DNA of 38,555 nucleotides from an uncultured Eubacteriales bacterium (GCA_902802575.1 CADCMN010000017.1:1-38555); one strand, 5' to 3'. Numbered from the stretch's first letter, positions 8,048-16,514 are shown. Numbers and translations: made by a program. The notes: generated from the letters alone by a model not told the origin.

Positions 8048-8067
8048 GGGCGATTCATGAATCGCCC
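8048..8067. repeat. Perfect 20-bp palindrome, REP-like
   Basis: GGGCGATTC-AT-GAATCGCCC is fully self-complementary. It is followed at 8077-8092 by CCGCTGTCATCCTGAGCGG, whose ends also pair. Words such as TCATCCTGAG and this palindrome look like dispersed intergenic repeats, but only one copy of each is in this window. Confidence 0.6.
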
Positions 8068-8098
8068 GCGCCCACCGCTGTCATCCTGAGCGGGGGGA

Positions 8099-8293
8099 TC
8101 ATTTCTGGTCCTGCTGCTCCGCCTTCTGCTTCTTTTCCTTATCCTTTTGGATCATGCTGATGACGGTGATGGCGATGCCTCCGGCGAAGGGGGCCAGCCA
8201 GCTGTGGGCCCAACTGCCCGCCAGGTAGCTCCAGATGAACATGACCAGCACCGAGACCATGGAGATGAGAGGGATGAGTATCTTTGTGTTCAT
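8099..8293 (-). CDS. Small two-helix membrane protein, unknown function
   Basis: A 64-residue protein with two hydrophobic segments (about residues 4-24 and 31-47), separated by a short Trp-rich loop (SYLAGSWAHSWLAPF), and a highly charged C-terminal tail (KDKEKKQKAEQQDQK). It is supported as a real gene by AAAGGAG seven bases before the ATG and a plausible promoter upstream. It stands alone, downstream of and convergent with the repeat-rich region at 7.9-8.1 kb. No family is recognised. Similar small proteins with two helices and a Lys-rich tail are common and mostly uncharacterised. Confidence 0.75.
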   Translation of the reverse strand: MNTKILIPLISMVSVLVMFIWSYLAGSWAHSWLAPFAGGIAITVISMIQKDKEKKQKAEQQDQK

Positions 8294-8354
8294 GGCGTGC
8301 TCCTTTCCTTTTCAAGGGCGTTTTGTTCCGGGGAGCGTACCGCGCCCCAGCGCC

Positions 8355-8383
8355 ATCACACCATATCCGGGGCGCATTGTCAA
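8355..8383 (-). promoter_or_regulatory. Possible promoter of the small membrane protein gene
   Basis: On the minus strand a consensus TTGACA is followed after 17 bases by TGTGAT, a weak -10 match. About 60 bases of leader precede the ATG at 8293. Confidence 0.45.
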
Positions 8384-8464
8384 TCGTTTCGGCGCAAGCG
8401 GTAGTATATTTGTCTCGAACGGTCGTCATAGAGTTTCGGACCGGCCCTTTGGGTCAAGGAGGCG

Positions 8465-8493
8465 TTGCGGCCAGGATGCGCCTGTGGTATACT
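8465..8493 (+). promoter_or_regulatory. Promoter of the PIG-L/lipase operon
   Basis: TTGCGG and TATACT with a 17-base spacer, 37 bases before the PIG-L start codon. Confidence 0.6.
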
Positions 8494-8530
8494 GTACCCA
8501 CATAGGGAATGACGCGGGAGGCGAGGGGCC

Positions 8531-10069
8531 ATGGGCGCAAACATGGGGCTGAAACGGGCGGGGATGATCCTCGTCTGCGCGCTGTTCCTCATTTTGACCC
8601 TGCCCGCTCGGGCCGAAGAGGAAGCCTTGGCGGCGCCGGAGCTCACATACCGCTGCACCGTCACCTTTCTGGGGACCAAGCAGGAGCGGGCCTTCGCCCT
8701 GACCGACGGAAAGATCAACACCTCCTGCAGGATGAAGGAAAAGGACGAGCTGATTTTGGAGGCGCCGGAGGATATGGGAGCTTTGATCCTGCGGTTCTAT
8801 CAGCAGGGGGACGACTTCCTCCTCATAGCGGAGGACGAGCAGGGCGGGCGGCTTCAGGAGCGCACCCTGACGGCTGCCGCGGCTTTGCCCGTTTTTCTGG
8901 AGCCCGGCTGTCGGCGGGTGCGGATCGAGGCCCCGGCCCAGGGGCTGCGCATCTGCGAGCTGATGGTCTTCGGCCTCGGCCGGCTTCCGGAGGACGTGCC
9001 CCATCCCGAGCCGCCCCTTAAGAAGGCGGACTTCCTGCTGGTATCCACCCATCCCGACGACGAATGGGTGTTCCTGGGCGGCGTCTATCCCATCTACGGG
9101 GGAGAGCGGGGCTATGCGGGCACCGTGGTCTATGTGACCTTGCCCACCTGGGAGCGGGCCCAGGAATGCATCAACGGCCTGTGGATCGGCGGCGTTCGGA
9201 CCCACCCCGTTTTTCTGGGGTTCCCGGATGTGCGCCAGAGCGCGCCGCAGAGAAAGAAGGATACCTTCCGGCGGGAGGAAGTGACACGGGAGCTGGTGCG
9301 GCTGTACCGCCGCATTCGCCCCCTGGTGGTGGTGACCCAAGACCCGGAGAACGGGGAATACGGGCACTGGCAGCATATACTGGTGGCCGCCGCGGCGTTC
9401 GACGCCGTGGAGCTGGCCGCCGACCCGAATTACGATCCATCGTCAGCGGCCGCATATGGCGTTTGGACGGTGCAGAAGATGTATCAGCATTTTGCCCAGG
9501 GCATCAGCGCCCTGGAGCTGGATGTGGACGAGCCCCTGTCCCACTACGGGGGCCGGACGGCCCTGGAGGTGGCTGCCGAGGCGTTCCAGGCCCATCGGAC
9601 CCAGCTCAAGACGCCCTATCGTCCCGGCGCCGCCGACGAGGCCAAGGGCGACATTCGGCACTTTGGGCTCACCTGGTCCATGGTGGGGCCGGACACGGGC
9701 AACGATCTGTTTGAGCACATTCCCGCGGAAGCGTTGGCGGCGAATCAGCAGTCCACGCCGCCCCCCGCGACCGCTGCGCCGGAGCGCACGTCCACGCCCG
9801 GACCCACGGCGGGCCCCACCGACACCCCGGCGCCCATCGCCGCTGCCACGGCGGAAGCGATCGGGACGCCCGCCGCCCCCTCCCCGTGGGATCGGGCGGA
9901 GGATGGCGCCGCCTGGGCCGCGGCGCACGCCGAGGCGCTGTCCGCCGGCGCGGTGCTGCTGCTGGTGCTGCTGACGATCCTGCGGCAGGTGAGCCGGGCC
10001 CGCCATACGCGAAGGACGGGGTCTGAAGCTGCCCCTAAGCAGGCCCCCGAGAAAGGAAACGAACCATGA
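8531..10069 (+). CDS. Exported PIG-L family deacetylase with C-terminal membrane anchor
   Basis: A 512-residue protein with an N-terminal signal peptide (ends near Ala28), an N-terminal beta-rich region of unknown type (about 35-150), then a PIG-L/LmbE domain. The zinc-binding pattern is clear: STHPDDEW (His174, Asp176/Asp177) and GHWQH (His279/His282). PIG-L enzymes remove N-acetyl groups from amino sugars such as N-acetylglucosaminyl lipids or bacillithiol and mycothiol precursors. After the domain come a Pro/Thr/Ala-rich linker (about 410-455), a hydrophobic segment near residues 470-490 and a basic tail, so the domain should be held on the outer face of the membrane. GGGAGG precedes the ATG at 8531; Met5 is an alternative start. 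It overlaps the lipase gene by four bases. The substrate may be a wall polymer or glycolipid. Confidence 0.88.
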   Translation: MGANMGLKRAGMILVCALFLILTLPARAEEEALAAPELTYRCTVTFLGTKQERAFALTDGKINTSCRMKEKDELILEAPEDMGALILRFYQQGDDFLLIAEDEQGGRLQERTLTAAAALPVFLEPGCRRVRIEAPAQGLRICELMVFGLGRLPEDVPHPEPPLKKADFLLVSTHPDDEWVFLGGVYPIYGGERGYAGTVVYVTLPTWERAQECINGLWIGGVRTHPVFLGFPDVRQSAPQRKKDTFRREEVTRELVRLYRRIRPLVVVTQDPENGEYGHWQHILVAAAAFDAVELAADPNYDPSSAAAYGVWTVQKMYQHFAQGISALELDVDEPLSHYGGRTALEVAAEAFQAHRTQLKTPYRPGAADEAKGDIRHFGLTWSMVGPDTGNDLFEHIPAEALAANQQSTPPPATAAPERTSTPGPTAGPTDTPAPIAAATAEAIGTPAAPSPWDRAEDGAAWAAAHAEALSAGAVLLLVLLTILRQVSRARHTRRTGSEAAPKQAPEKGNEP

Positions 10070-10854
10070 ACACACGCTATCCCATCGTGCTGGTCCACGG
10101 TCTGGCCATGAAGGACACCTTCTTTATGAAGTCCTGGGGCCGGATCGACCGCTTGCTGCGCATCCAGGGGTACACGGTATATAAGAGCGACGTGGACGGC
10201 TTCGGCACCGTGGCGGGGAACGCCGCCCAGCTCAAGGCGGAGATCGAAGGGATCCTCCGGGAGACGGGGGCCGAAAAGGTGAACCTCATCGCCCACTCCA
10301 AGGGCGGATTGGACGCCAAGTACATGATCCAACAGCTGGACATGGCGGACCGGGTGGCCTCCCTGACCACACTCTGCACGCCCCATCGGGGGACGCCCAT
10401 CGCCTCCTTCATCCTGCGCTTTCCCAAGGCCGCGGTGAAATACGTCGCCTTCTGGGTGAACACCGCCTATCGGATATTGGGGGACAAGGCCCCGGACAGC
10501 TTCACCGCCTGCGAAGAGCTTCAGCGCACCCACAGCCTGGAGGAGGAGACGGTGAATGTGGCGAACGGGGTCATGTGCCAAAGCTTTTCCGCCGCCGTGC
10601 GGCCGGGGGAAAGGACCGCCGATTTTGTCATGGCCGTGCCATTGCTCTTCTCCCGCTTTCTGGAGAAGGACAGGCTCACGGACGGCATGGTGCCCCGGGA
10701 TTCCGCCATCTTCGGCGTCTATCGGGGGGATTGTTTGGATGGGTCCGTGTCCCATACCCAGATCGTGGATTTCATGGTCCGGGGCAAAAAGCGGGACAAG
10801 ATCTACGCCTTCTATTCCGCCCTCTGTGAGGAGCTGGTCCAGGCGGGGTTCTGA
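10066..10854 (+). CDS. Triacylglycerol lipase-like alpha/beta hydrolase
   Basis: A 262-residue alpha/beta hydrolase. It opens with YPIVLVHGLAMKD (oxyanion-hole HG), carries the nucleophile elbow IAHSKGGLD (Ser78, a GxSxG variant with Ala first), and has CTPHRGTPIA, typical of bacterial lipases related to Pseudomonas and Bacillus LipA-type enzymes. A candidate acid is in LTDGMVP and the candidate His in SHTQIVD near the C-terminus. There is no signal peptide, so it should be cytoplasmic, unlike many secreted lipases. The start overlaps the stop of the PIG-L gene (ATGA), so the two are coupled. A role in lipid or ester metabolism linked to the PIG-L substrate is inference. Confidence 0.88.
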   Translation: MNTRYPIVLVHGLAMKDTFFMKSWGRIDRLLRIQGYTVYKSDVDGFGTVAGNAAQLKAEIEGILRETGAEKVNLIAHSKGGLDAKYMIQQLDMADRVASLTTLCTPHRGTPIASFILRFPKAAVKYVAFWVNTAYRILGDKAPDSFTACEELQRTHSLEEETVNVANGVMCQSFSAAVRPGERTADFVMAVPLLFSRFLEKDRLTDGMVPRDSAIFGVYRGDCLDGSVSHTQIVDFMVRGKKRDKIYAFYSALCEELVQAGF

Positions 10855-10878
10855 CCGGTCATCCGAACGGCATACAAC

Positions 10879-10905
10879 AAAAAGGCGCGCCCGCAGGGGC
10901 GCGCC
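10879..10905 (-). terminator. Terminator of the metallophosphoesterase gene
   Basis: Nine-base stem GGCGCGCCC/GGGCGCGCC with a four-base loop. Read on the minus strand it is followed by five T. On the plus strand it may also help to end the lipase transcript. Confidence 0.8.
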
Positions 10906-10926
10906 CGTTCCATTTTGGCGACCGCT

Positions 10927-11982
10927 TCACCAGGCGTTTTCCAGAACGAAGGTGTCCTTGGACGCATCCTTGAAGTAGTTGTAGTCGTCGAACCAGGGGG
11001 AGTAGGTGGTCACATGGATGGACCGATCCAGCGGATCGAAGGTGAGGATGCGGATATATCCCAGCCCCCACTTCTTGTCGTCCTGGAAGTTGTAGAGGAG
11101 GGCGTTCACCCGGTGGCCGTCCTCATACTCCTTGGTCCAGCGGACGGAGCCGTCGTTGTGGCCGCAGAGCACCAGGCACAGGTTGGGATAGACGGACAGC
11201 AGCTCCTTCTCCAGGGTTTTGCCGTTGGCGGTCAGGCCGCCCTTGTCCGTGAGAAAGCTGTGGACCAGGACGATGGCCTGGCGGTCGGGATAGGTCTCCA
11301 GCACCGCCTTGACCCAGGGCAGGTAATCCGCGTCCGTTTGCCAGCCGATCCCCAGGAGCAGGAAAGACTGGCCCGCCGCATCGAAGGTGTCGTACCAACA
11401 GACCCCGTCCAGATACAGCTGGTCCCCCTCGTCGGCGGCGCAGAACCCGTAGGAGAGGTAGGTCGAATAGTCCGCCCTGTCGGCGCCCACGTCGTGATTG
11501 CCCGCCACGGACCAGAGGGGCAGGCCTTCCGGCAGCAGGCCGATGGCGGCCCGGGCGTTTTCCCAATGGCGCTTCTCGCTGCGGTTGTCCACGATATCCC
11601 CGGTCATGAGCACCCCCAGGGCGTTCTGCTCCTCATAGGTGTTGGCCATATAGGTGAAGATTTTGTTGAAGACCTTGGGACAGCGATAGGCATAGACCTG
11701 GGTGTCGCTGACCCAGTAGAGGGAGAAGGGCGTGGGGATGGGGGTGGCTGTGGGCTCGGGCGTAGCCGTTGGGGTGGCCGTGGGCTCCGCCGTGGGGCTG
11801 GCGGTGGGGCGAAGGGTGGGCTGACCCTCCTGCTGAAGGCGGACCTCCACCCGAAGCCGGGGCGACGGACCGCCTCCTTGACCGCCCATGGCCGGGGCAG
11901 CGGACTCACCGCCGCAGCGGAGGACCGGAAGGGACAGGGACACAAGAATGGTGAGGAGCAAAAGGCGCAGGGAACGAAGCAT
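10927..11982 (-). CDS. Exported calcineurin-like metallophosphoesterase
   Basis: A 351-residue secreted phosphoesterase. The N-terminus (MLRSLRLLLLTILVSLSLPVLRC) is a signal peptide; Cys23 could be lipidated, but an Arg precedes it, so the lipobox is poor. A Pro/Thr-rich tandem linker follows (about 55-88). The metal-binding blocks are in order: WVSDTQVY, MTGDIVDN, AGNHD, LVHSF and CGHND, the usual calcineurin-like set. The ATG at 11982 begins the signal peptide and has AAGGGGG upstream; ATG codons further upstream give no sensible N-terminus. It is a single-gene unit with a terminator directly after the stop. Substrates in this superfamily range from nucleotides to phospholipids and teichoic acids, so no specific one is claimed. 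Confidence 0.9.
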   Translation of the reverse strand: MLRSLRLLLLTILVSLSLPVLRCGGESAAPAMGGQGGGPSPRLRVEVRLQQEGQPTLRPTASPTAEPTATPTATPEPTATPIPTPFSLYWVSDTQVYAYRCPKVFNKIFTYMANTYEEQNALGVLMTGDIVDNRSEKRHWENARAAIGLLPEGLPLWSVAGNHDVGADRADYSTYLSYGFCAADEGDQLYLDGVCWYDTFDAAGQSFLLLGIGWQTDADYLPWVKAVLETYPDRQAIVLVHSFLTDKGGLTANGKTLEKELLSVYPNLCLVLCGHNDGSVRWTKEYEDGHRVNALLYNFQDDKKWGLGYIRILTFDPLDRSIHVTTYSPWFDDYNYFKDASKDTFVLENAW

Positions 11983-12251
11983 GGATCGAAGGACCCCCTT
12001 TCTTTCTATGAGATCGGGGCAAAGCATAGCACACGAAAAAAAGGGAAGGATGGTTTCGCCAGAGGAAGTCAGGGATGGCTCAAACAAGACAGGAAGCCCG
12101 ATCGTGGTGAAAAAAAGGCGCATCCTTGCTGGTGACCGTTTCACGCTCTTTTTTGAATTTCCGGCAAATTGCCTCTTGTGCGAATCGACTTTTTATGGCA
12201 ATAATATAAGAAGGGATTTTTCCCGGAATAAGACCGATGAGGGGTAAGGTA

Positions 12252-13571
12252 ATGAAAAAGTTTTTTAGCTGGCTGAACAAGACCAGGGTTTTCCGCGACC
12301 TGTCGCCACAGGAATTCTCCTGGGTGCTGTACGACGTGGGCAACTCGGCCTATACCATGCTTGCCTGCTCGCTGATCCCGATCTGGTTCAAGGATCTGGC
12401 CATTGGCACGAACCCGGGGCAGATCACCGGCGACCAGGCCACCGCCTATTATTCCATCGCCATTTCGATCGTGACGGTCATCGTCGCCCTGCTGGGCCCG
12501 GTGCTGGGGGCCTTGGCGGATCGCAAGGACAGCAAGAAGATCTTCTTCCAGACCACCGTGGCCGCCGGCGTCATCGGCTGCGTTCTCAACAGCTTCGCCT
12601 GGAGCTGGATGCTGTTCCTGGTGGTCTATGTGCTGACCAAGGTGTTCTATCAGGCGTCCTTGACCTTCTACGATTCCATGCTCAACGACGTGACCACCGA
12701 GGAGCGCATGGACGAGGTCTCCTCCTACGGCTACGCCTGGGGCTACATCGGCTCCTGCATCCCATTCCTCATCGCCATGGTGGCCTACATCCTCAGCGGC
12801 GGCCTTTCCGAGAATCTGATGCTGTTCTCGCCCCTGGTGGGCAAGATCATCGGCTTCGGCGTCACGGCCGTTTGGTGGTTGCTGGTGACGCTGCCGCTGA
12901 TTAAGAATTACAAGCAGAAGAACTATGTGGAACACACCCACACCACGGTGGGTCAGGTGTTCAAAAAGATCTTCTCCACGCTGAAGAAGATCGCCGTCCG
13001 CGACAAGAAGGTCCTCTTCTTCCTCATCGCCTTCTTCCTCTACATCGACGGCGTGGGCACCATCATCGACAACTGCATCAACATCGGCACCGACTTGGGC
13101 CTGCCTACCGTGGGCCAGGTGGTGTTCCTGCTGGCCACCCAGGTGGTGGCCTGGGTGGGCTCCCTGGTGTTCGCCAAGCTCAGCAAGAGGTATAAGACCG
13201 TGCCCCTGATCCTGGTGTGCATCGCGGGCTACTTTGCCGTCTGTCTCTACGCCCTGACGCTGAAGACGTTGCTCCACTTCGGGATCCTGGCTTTCGGCGT
13301 GGGCTGCTTCCAGGGCTCCATCCAGTCCCTGTCCCGGTCCTACTATTCCAAGATCATCCCGCCTGAGAACTCCGGCGAGTATTTCGGCATCTACGACATC
13401 TTCTGCAAGGGCGCGTCCTTCCTGGGCTCCGCGGTCATCGCCTGGGTCAAGCTGGCGGGCGGCACCATCAACATCGCCGTGGCGTCGTTGGCCATCTTCT
13501 TTGCCCTGGGCTTCGTGTTCCTGGTGATCTCCTCCAAGCAGAAGAGCCTGAACAAAGCCGCCAACGAATGA
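12252..13571 (+). CDS. MFS transporter, UMF1/Atg22-like family
   Basis: Integral membrane protein of 439 residues with about twelve hydrophobic segments. The N-terminus (FSWVLYDVGNSAYTMLA) and GPVLGALADRKDSKK match the UMF1 group of MFS proteins related to yeast Atg22, which exports amino acids from the vacuole. Further family-like blocks are YDSMLNDVTTEERMDEVSSYGYAWGYIG and GCFQGSIQSLSRSYYSKIIPPENSGEYFG. The ATG at 12252 is preferred over that at 12237 because GAGGGG lies seven bases upstream. The stop is nine bases before an M29 aminopeptidase gene, so transport of peptides or amino acids is suggested by context. Direction and substrate are not known. Confidence 0.88.
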   Translation: MKKFFSWLNKTRVFRDLSPQEFSWVLYDVGNSAYTMLACSLIPIWFKDLAIGTNPGQITGDQATAYYSIAISIVTVIVALLGPVLGALADRKDSKKIFFQTTVAAGVIGCVLNSFAWSWMLFLVVYVLTKVFYQASLTFYDSMLNDVTTEERMDEVSSYGYAWGYIGSCIPFLIAMVAYILSGGLSENLMLFSPLVGKIIGFGVTAVWWLLVTLPLIKNYKQKNYVEHTHTTVGQVFKKIFSTLKKIAVRDKKVLFFLIAFFLYIDGVGTIIDNCINIGTDLGLPTVGQVVFLLATQVVAWVGSLVFAKLSKRYKTVPLILVCIAGYFAVCLYALTLKTLLHFGILAFGVGCFQGSIQSLSRSYYSKIIPPENSGEYFGIYDIFCKGASFLGSAVIAWVKLAGGTINIAVASLAIFFALGFVFLVISSKQKSLNKAANE

Positions 13572-13580
13572 GGAGTCAGG

Positions 13581-14819
13581 ATGTACACTTTTGAAGACAA
13601 ACTGAAGGAATACGCCGAGCTGCTGGTGCGGGTGGGCGTGAACGTGCAGAAGGGCCAGGATCTGGTCATCACCAGCCAGGTGGACCAGGCTCCCTTCGCC
13701 CGCATGTGCGTGAAGGCCGCCTACGAGGCGGGCGCCCGGTCCGTGGTCGTGGATTGGGGCGACGACGCCGTCAGTCGCATGACCTTTTTGAACGCCGCGG
13801 ACGACGTGTTCGATTCCATCCCTGAGTATCGGGTCCGGTTCAACACGGACTATGCTGAGAGGAATGCCTGCTTCCTGCGTCTGGTGTCCTCCGATCCGGA
13901 GAACCTCAAGGGCGTGGACCCCGGTCGCCTGGAGCGGATGCAGCGGGCCTCAGGCCGACAGATGAAACGGTATCGGGCGTTGCTCATGGGCAGCGCCGTC
14001 CCCTGGAGCATCGGCGCCTTGGCGTCCCCTTCCTGGGCCAAGCGAGTATTCCCGGACCTTCCCGAGGCGGAAGCCGTGGCGGCCCTGTGGGAGAAGATCT
14101 TCATGGCCGTCCGGGTCACCGGCGACGGCACCGCCGTGGAGAAGTGGCGGCAGCATCAGGAGAACCTGCAGCACCACGTGGAGATCTTGAACGGCTATGC
14201 CTTCGACCGGCTCCACTACTATAACGCCCTGGGCTCCGACTTCACCGTGGGCCTCTGCAAGGGGCATATCTGGTGCGCCGGCGGGGAATTCACGCCCAAG
14301 GGTCAGTTCTTCATGCCAAACATGCCCACGGAGGAGATCTTCACCGCCCCCGATCGGAACCGCTGCGAGGGCGTCATCTGCGCGGCCTTGCCCCTCTCAA
14401 AGGACGGGAATGTGATCCGGGACATCCGCTTCGTGGTGAAGGAAGGGAAGATCGTGGAGGCCACGGCCTCCGCCGCCGAGGAGATCCTGCAAAAGTCCAT
14501 CGCCGTGGACGAAGGCGCGTCCCGCTTCGGCGAGGTGGCTCTGGTGCCCTACGATTCCCCCATCAGCAATTCCAAGACCCTCTTCTACAACACCCTCTTC
14601 GACGAGAACGCCGCCTGCCACCTGGCCTTCGGCGAGGCGTACCCCATGACCGTGGCGGGGGCCATGGACATGAGCGAGGAGGAGCGATTGGCTGCAGGTC
14701 TCAACAAGTCCATCACCCACGTGGACTTCATGGTGGGCACGGCGGATCTCAGCATCGACGGCTACACCTCGGACGGCCGCTGCGTCCCCGTCTTCCGGAA
14801 CGGCAACTTCGCGTTCTAA
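13581..14819 (+). CDS. M29 family aminopeptidase
   Basis: Cytoplasmic metalloaminopeptidase of 412 residues, the usual length for the M29 family (AmpS, aminopeptidase T). It removes N-terminal residues from peptides using two metal ions. Diagnostic C-terminal blocks are FFMPNMPTEEIFTAPD, DEGASRFGEVALV, FYNTLFDENAACHLAFGEAYP and the HVDFMVGTADLSIDG ending. The N-terminal domain begins FEDKLKEYAELLVRVGVNVQKGQ, typical of the family. GAGGAGT stands nine bases before the ATG. It is second in a two-gene operon with the UMF1-type transporter and is followed by a strong bidirectional terminator. A role in using imported or recycled peptides is inferred. Confidence 0.95.
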   Translation: MYTFEDKLKEYAELLVRVGVNVQKGQDLVITSQVDQAPFARMCVKAAYEAGARSVVVDWGDDAVSRMTFLNAADDVFDSIPEYRVRFNTDYAERNACFLRLVSSDPENLKGVDPGRLERMQRASGRQMKRYRALLMGSAVPWSIGALASPSWAKRVFPDLPEAEAVAALWEKIFMAVRVTGDGTAVEKWRQHQENLQHHVEILNGYAFDRLHYYNALGSDFTVGLCKGHIWCAGGEFTPKGQFFMPNMPTEEIFTAPDRNRCEGVICAALPLSKDGNVIRDIRFVVKEGKIVEATASAAEEILQKSIAVDEGASRFGEVALVPYDSPISNSKTLFYNTLFDENAACHLAFGEAYPMTVAGAMDMSEEERLAAGLNKSITHVDFMVGTADLSIDGYTSDGRCVPVFRNGNFAF

Positions 14820-14836
14820 TGAATAATGCGCAATAT

Positions 14837-14864
14837 AAAAAAGCACGGTTTCCCGTGCTTTTTT
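14837..14864. terminator. Bidirectional terminator between M29 peptidase and nifU
   Basis: Twelve-base perfect stem, AAAAAAGCACGG with CCGTGCTTTTTT, around a TTTC loop. It lies between two convergent genes and has a T run in both directions. Confidence 0.92.
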
Positions 14865-14874
14865 GCTTGTGTCT

Positions 14875-15309
14875 TCAGTGCATCTCGCAGGAGGCGCAGC
14901 TGGGCGCGTCGGGGAATTGGGCGGGATCGTAGGGGATGTTGTTCCTATCGAAGTAGTCCTTCAGCGCCGCCTTCACCGCCTCCTCCGCCAGGACCGAGCA
15001 GTGGAGCTTGTAGGCCGGAAGCCCGTCCAGCGCCTCCACCACCGCCTTGTTGGTCAGCTCCATCACCTTCTCAATGGGCTGGCCCTTGATCATCTCCGTG
15101 GCCATGGAGCTGGAGGCGATGGCGCTGCCGCAGCCGAAGGTGGAGAACTTGGCGTCGGTGACGATGCCGTCGTCGATCTTCAAAAAGATCTTCATGATAT
15201 CGCCGCACTTGGCGTTGCCCACCTCGCCCACGCCGTCCGCGTCCTCGATGACGCCCACATTCCGGGGGTGGAGAAAATGATCCATCACTTTTTCACTGTA
15301 TAATGCCAT
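14875..15309 (-). CDS. Iron-sulfur cluster scaffold, NifU/IscU type
   Basis: Scaffold of 144 residues on which Fe-S clusters are assembled with sulfur from the cysteine desulfurase. The three ligand cysteines are in place: Cys35 in NAKCGD (with Asp37), Cys60 in STFGCGSAIASSS and Cys104 in LHCSVLAEEA. The start (ALYSEKVMDHFLHPRNVG) is typical. It has an extra tail after the IscU core with two cysteines, PSCASCEMH (Cys138/Cys141), seen in Clostridia-type NifU proteins. The ATG at 15309 has AAGGAAGG upstream. It lies 20 bases after nifS in the same operon. It ends ten bases from the shared terminator. Confidence 0.96.
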   Translation of the reverse strand: MALYSEKVMDHFLHPRNVGVIEDADGVGEVGNAKCGDIMKIFLKIDDGIVTDAKFSTFGCGSAIASSSMATEMIKGQPIEKVMELTNKAVVEALDGLPAYKLHCSVLAEEAVKAALKDYFDRNNIPYDPAQFPDAPSCASCEMH

Positions 15310-15329
15310 AGGTTCCTTCCTTTCTTCTC

Positions 15330-16514
15330 TCAAAGCAAGTGCTGGCTACGGCCGGATTCCAAATCCTGCCAGATGGGGGAGAAGCCCCTTAGGTATGCCA
15401 CGATCCGGGGCACTTCCTGCAGGATCGCGTCCACGTCGGCTTCGGTGTTCTCCTCGCTGAGGGTCAGCCGCAGGGAGCCGTGGGCCACCTCGTGGGGCCG
15501 TCCGATGGCCAGCAGCACATGGCTGGGGTCCAACGACCCGGAGGTGCAGGCGGAACCGGAGGAGGCGCAGATGCCCGCCTGGTCCAGAAGGAGCAGCAGG
15601 CTTTCCCCCTCGATGCCCTCGAAACAGAAGTTCACGTTGCCGGGGAGCCGCCGTTCCCTGTCCCCGTTGAGGGCGCTGTGGGGGATGGTCTCGAGACCCG
15701 CGATCAATTTGTCCCGAAGGGCGCTGACATACGCGGCGTTTTTGTCCAGGCTCTTCACCATGTCCTCCAGAGCCGTGACCATGGCGCAGATGCCCGCCAC
15801 GTTCTCCGTGCCCGCCCGGCGGTTCCTCTCCTGGGCGCCGCCTTCGATGAGGGGGTAGAGGGGGATGCCCGTCCGGCAGTAGAGGGCGCCCACGCCCCGG
15901 GGCCCGTGGAACTTGTGGGCGGAGAGGGACAAAAGGTCGATGTTCATCTCCTTCACGTCGATCCTCACATGGCCTGCGGCCTGGACCGCGTCCGTGTGGA
16001 AGGGGACCTTGGCCGCCCGGCACACCGCGCCGATCTCCTTGATGGGCTGGATGGCGCCGATCTCGTTGTTGGCGAACATGACGGTGACCAGGCAGGTGTC
16101 GGGCCGGATGGCGGCCTGGACCTCCTGGGCCGTGACGACGCCATTCTCATGGACCGGCAGATAGGTGACCTCATAGCCCTCCTTCTCCAGGCGCTTGAGG
16201 GTGTGGAGCACGGCGTGGTGCTCGAAGGCGGTGGACACGATGTGGCGCTTGTTCTTCGCCGCACCGAGGCGCGCGCAGGAGCGGATGGCCTGGTTGTCGC
16301 TTTCGCTGCCGCCGGAGGTAAAGTAGACCTCCTTGGCTTCGGCCCCCAGGATCTTCGCCATGCGGGACCGGGCGTCCGCCAGGACCTCCTGGGCCCGCTG
16401 CCCCAGCTCATAGAGGCTGGAGGGGTTGCCCCAGGCGTTTTGGGCCAAGTCCGTCATGACCTCCAGGGCGTGGGGGCTCAGGCGGGTGGTGGCCGCATTG
16501 TCGGCATAGATCAT
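15330..16514 (-). CDS. Cysteine desulfurase, NifS/IscS type
   Basis: PLP-dependent enzyme of 394 residues that converts cysteine to alanine and supplies persulfide sulfur for Fe-S clusters. The sequence begins MIYADNAATT, contains TAFEHHAVL (His stacking on PLP), HTDAVQAAG, the PLP lysine Lys201 in SLSAHKFHGPRG, and the persulfide cysteine Cys323 in SSGSACTSGSL. The catalytic loop and C-terminal LRLTLSEENTEADVD are standard for group I NifS. GGAGG precedes the ATG at 16514. Its own promoter carries a perfect inverted repeat over the -35 box, probably the target of the Rrf2 regulator encoded just upstream. It is followed by nifU. Confidence 0.97.
   Translation of the reverse strand: MIYADNAATTRLSPHALEVMTDLAQNAWGNPSSLYELGQRAQEVLADARSRMAKILGAEAKEVYFTSGGSESDNQAIRSCARLGAAKNKRHIVSTAFEHHAVLHTLKRLEKEGYEVTYLPVHENGVVTAQEVQAAIRPDTCLVTVMFANNEIGAIQPIKEIGAVCRAAKVPFHTDAVQAAGHVRIDVKEMNIDLLSLSAHKFHGPRGVGALYCRTGIPLYPLIEGGAQERNRRAGTENVAGICAMVTALEDMVKSLDKNAAYVSALRDKLIAGLETIPHSALNGDRERRLPGNVNFCFEGIEGESLLLLLDQAGICASSGSACTSGSLDPSHVLLAIGRPHEVAHGSLRLTLSEENTEADVDAILQEVPRIVAYLRGFSPIWQDLESGRSQHLL

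Noticed and set aside
7878-8100. Insertion sequence remnant
   Set aside because: No transposase fragment, terminal inverted repeats or target duplication were seen; the repeats are short and structural.
12171-12251. Promoter of the UMF1-type transporter from the TAATAT at 12202-12207
   Set aside because: The region is AT-rich and probably contains a promoter, but no acceptable -35 box is found at 16-18 bases; too uncertain for a feature.
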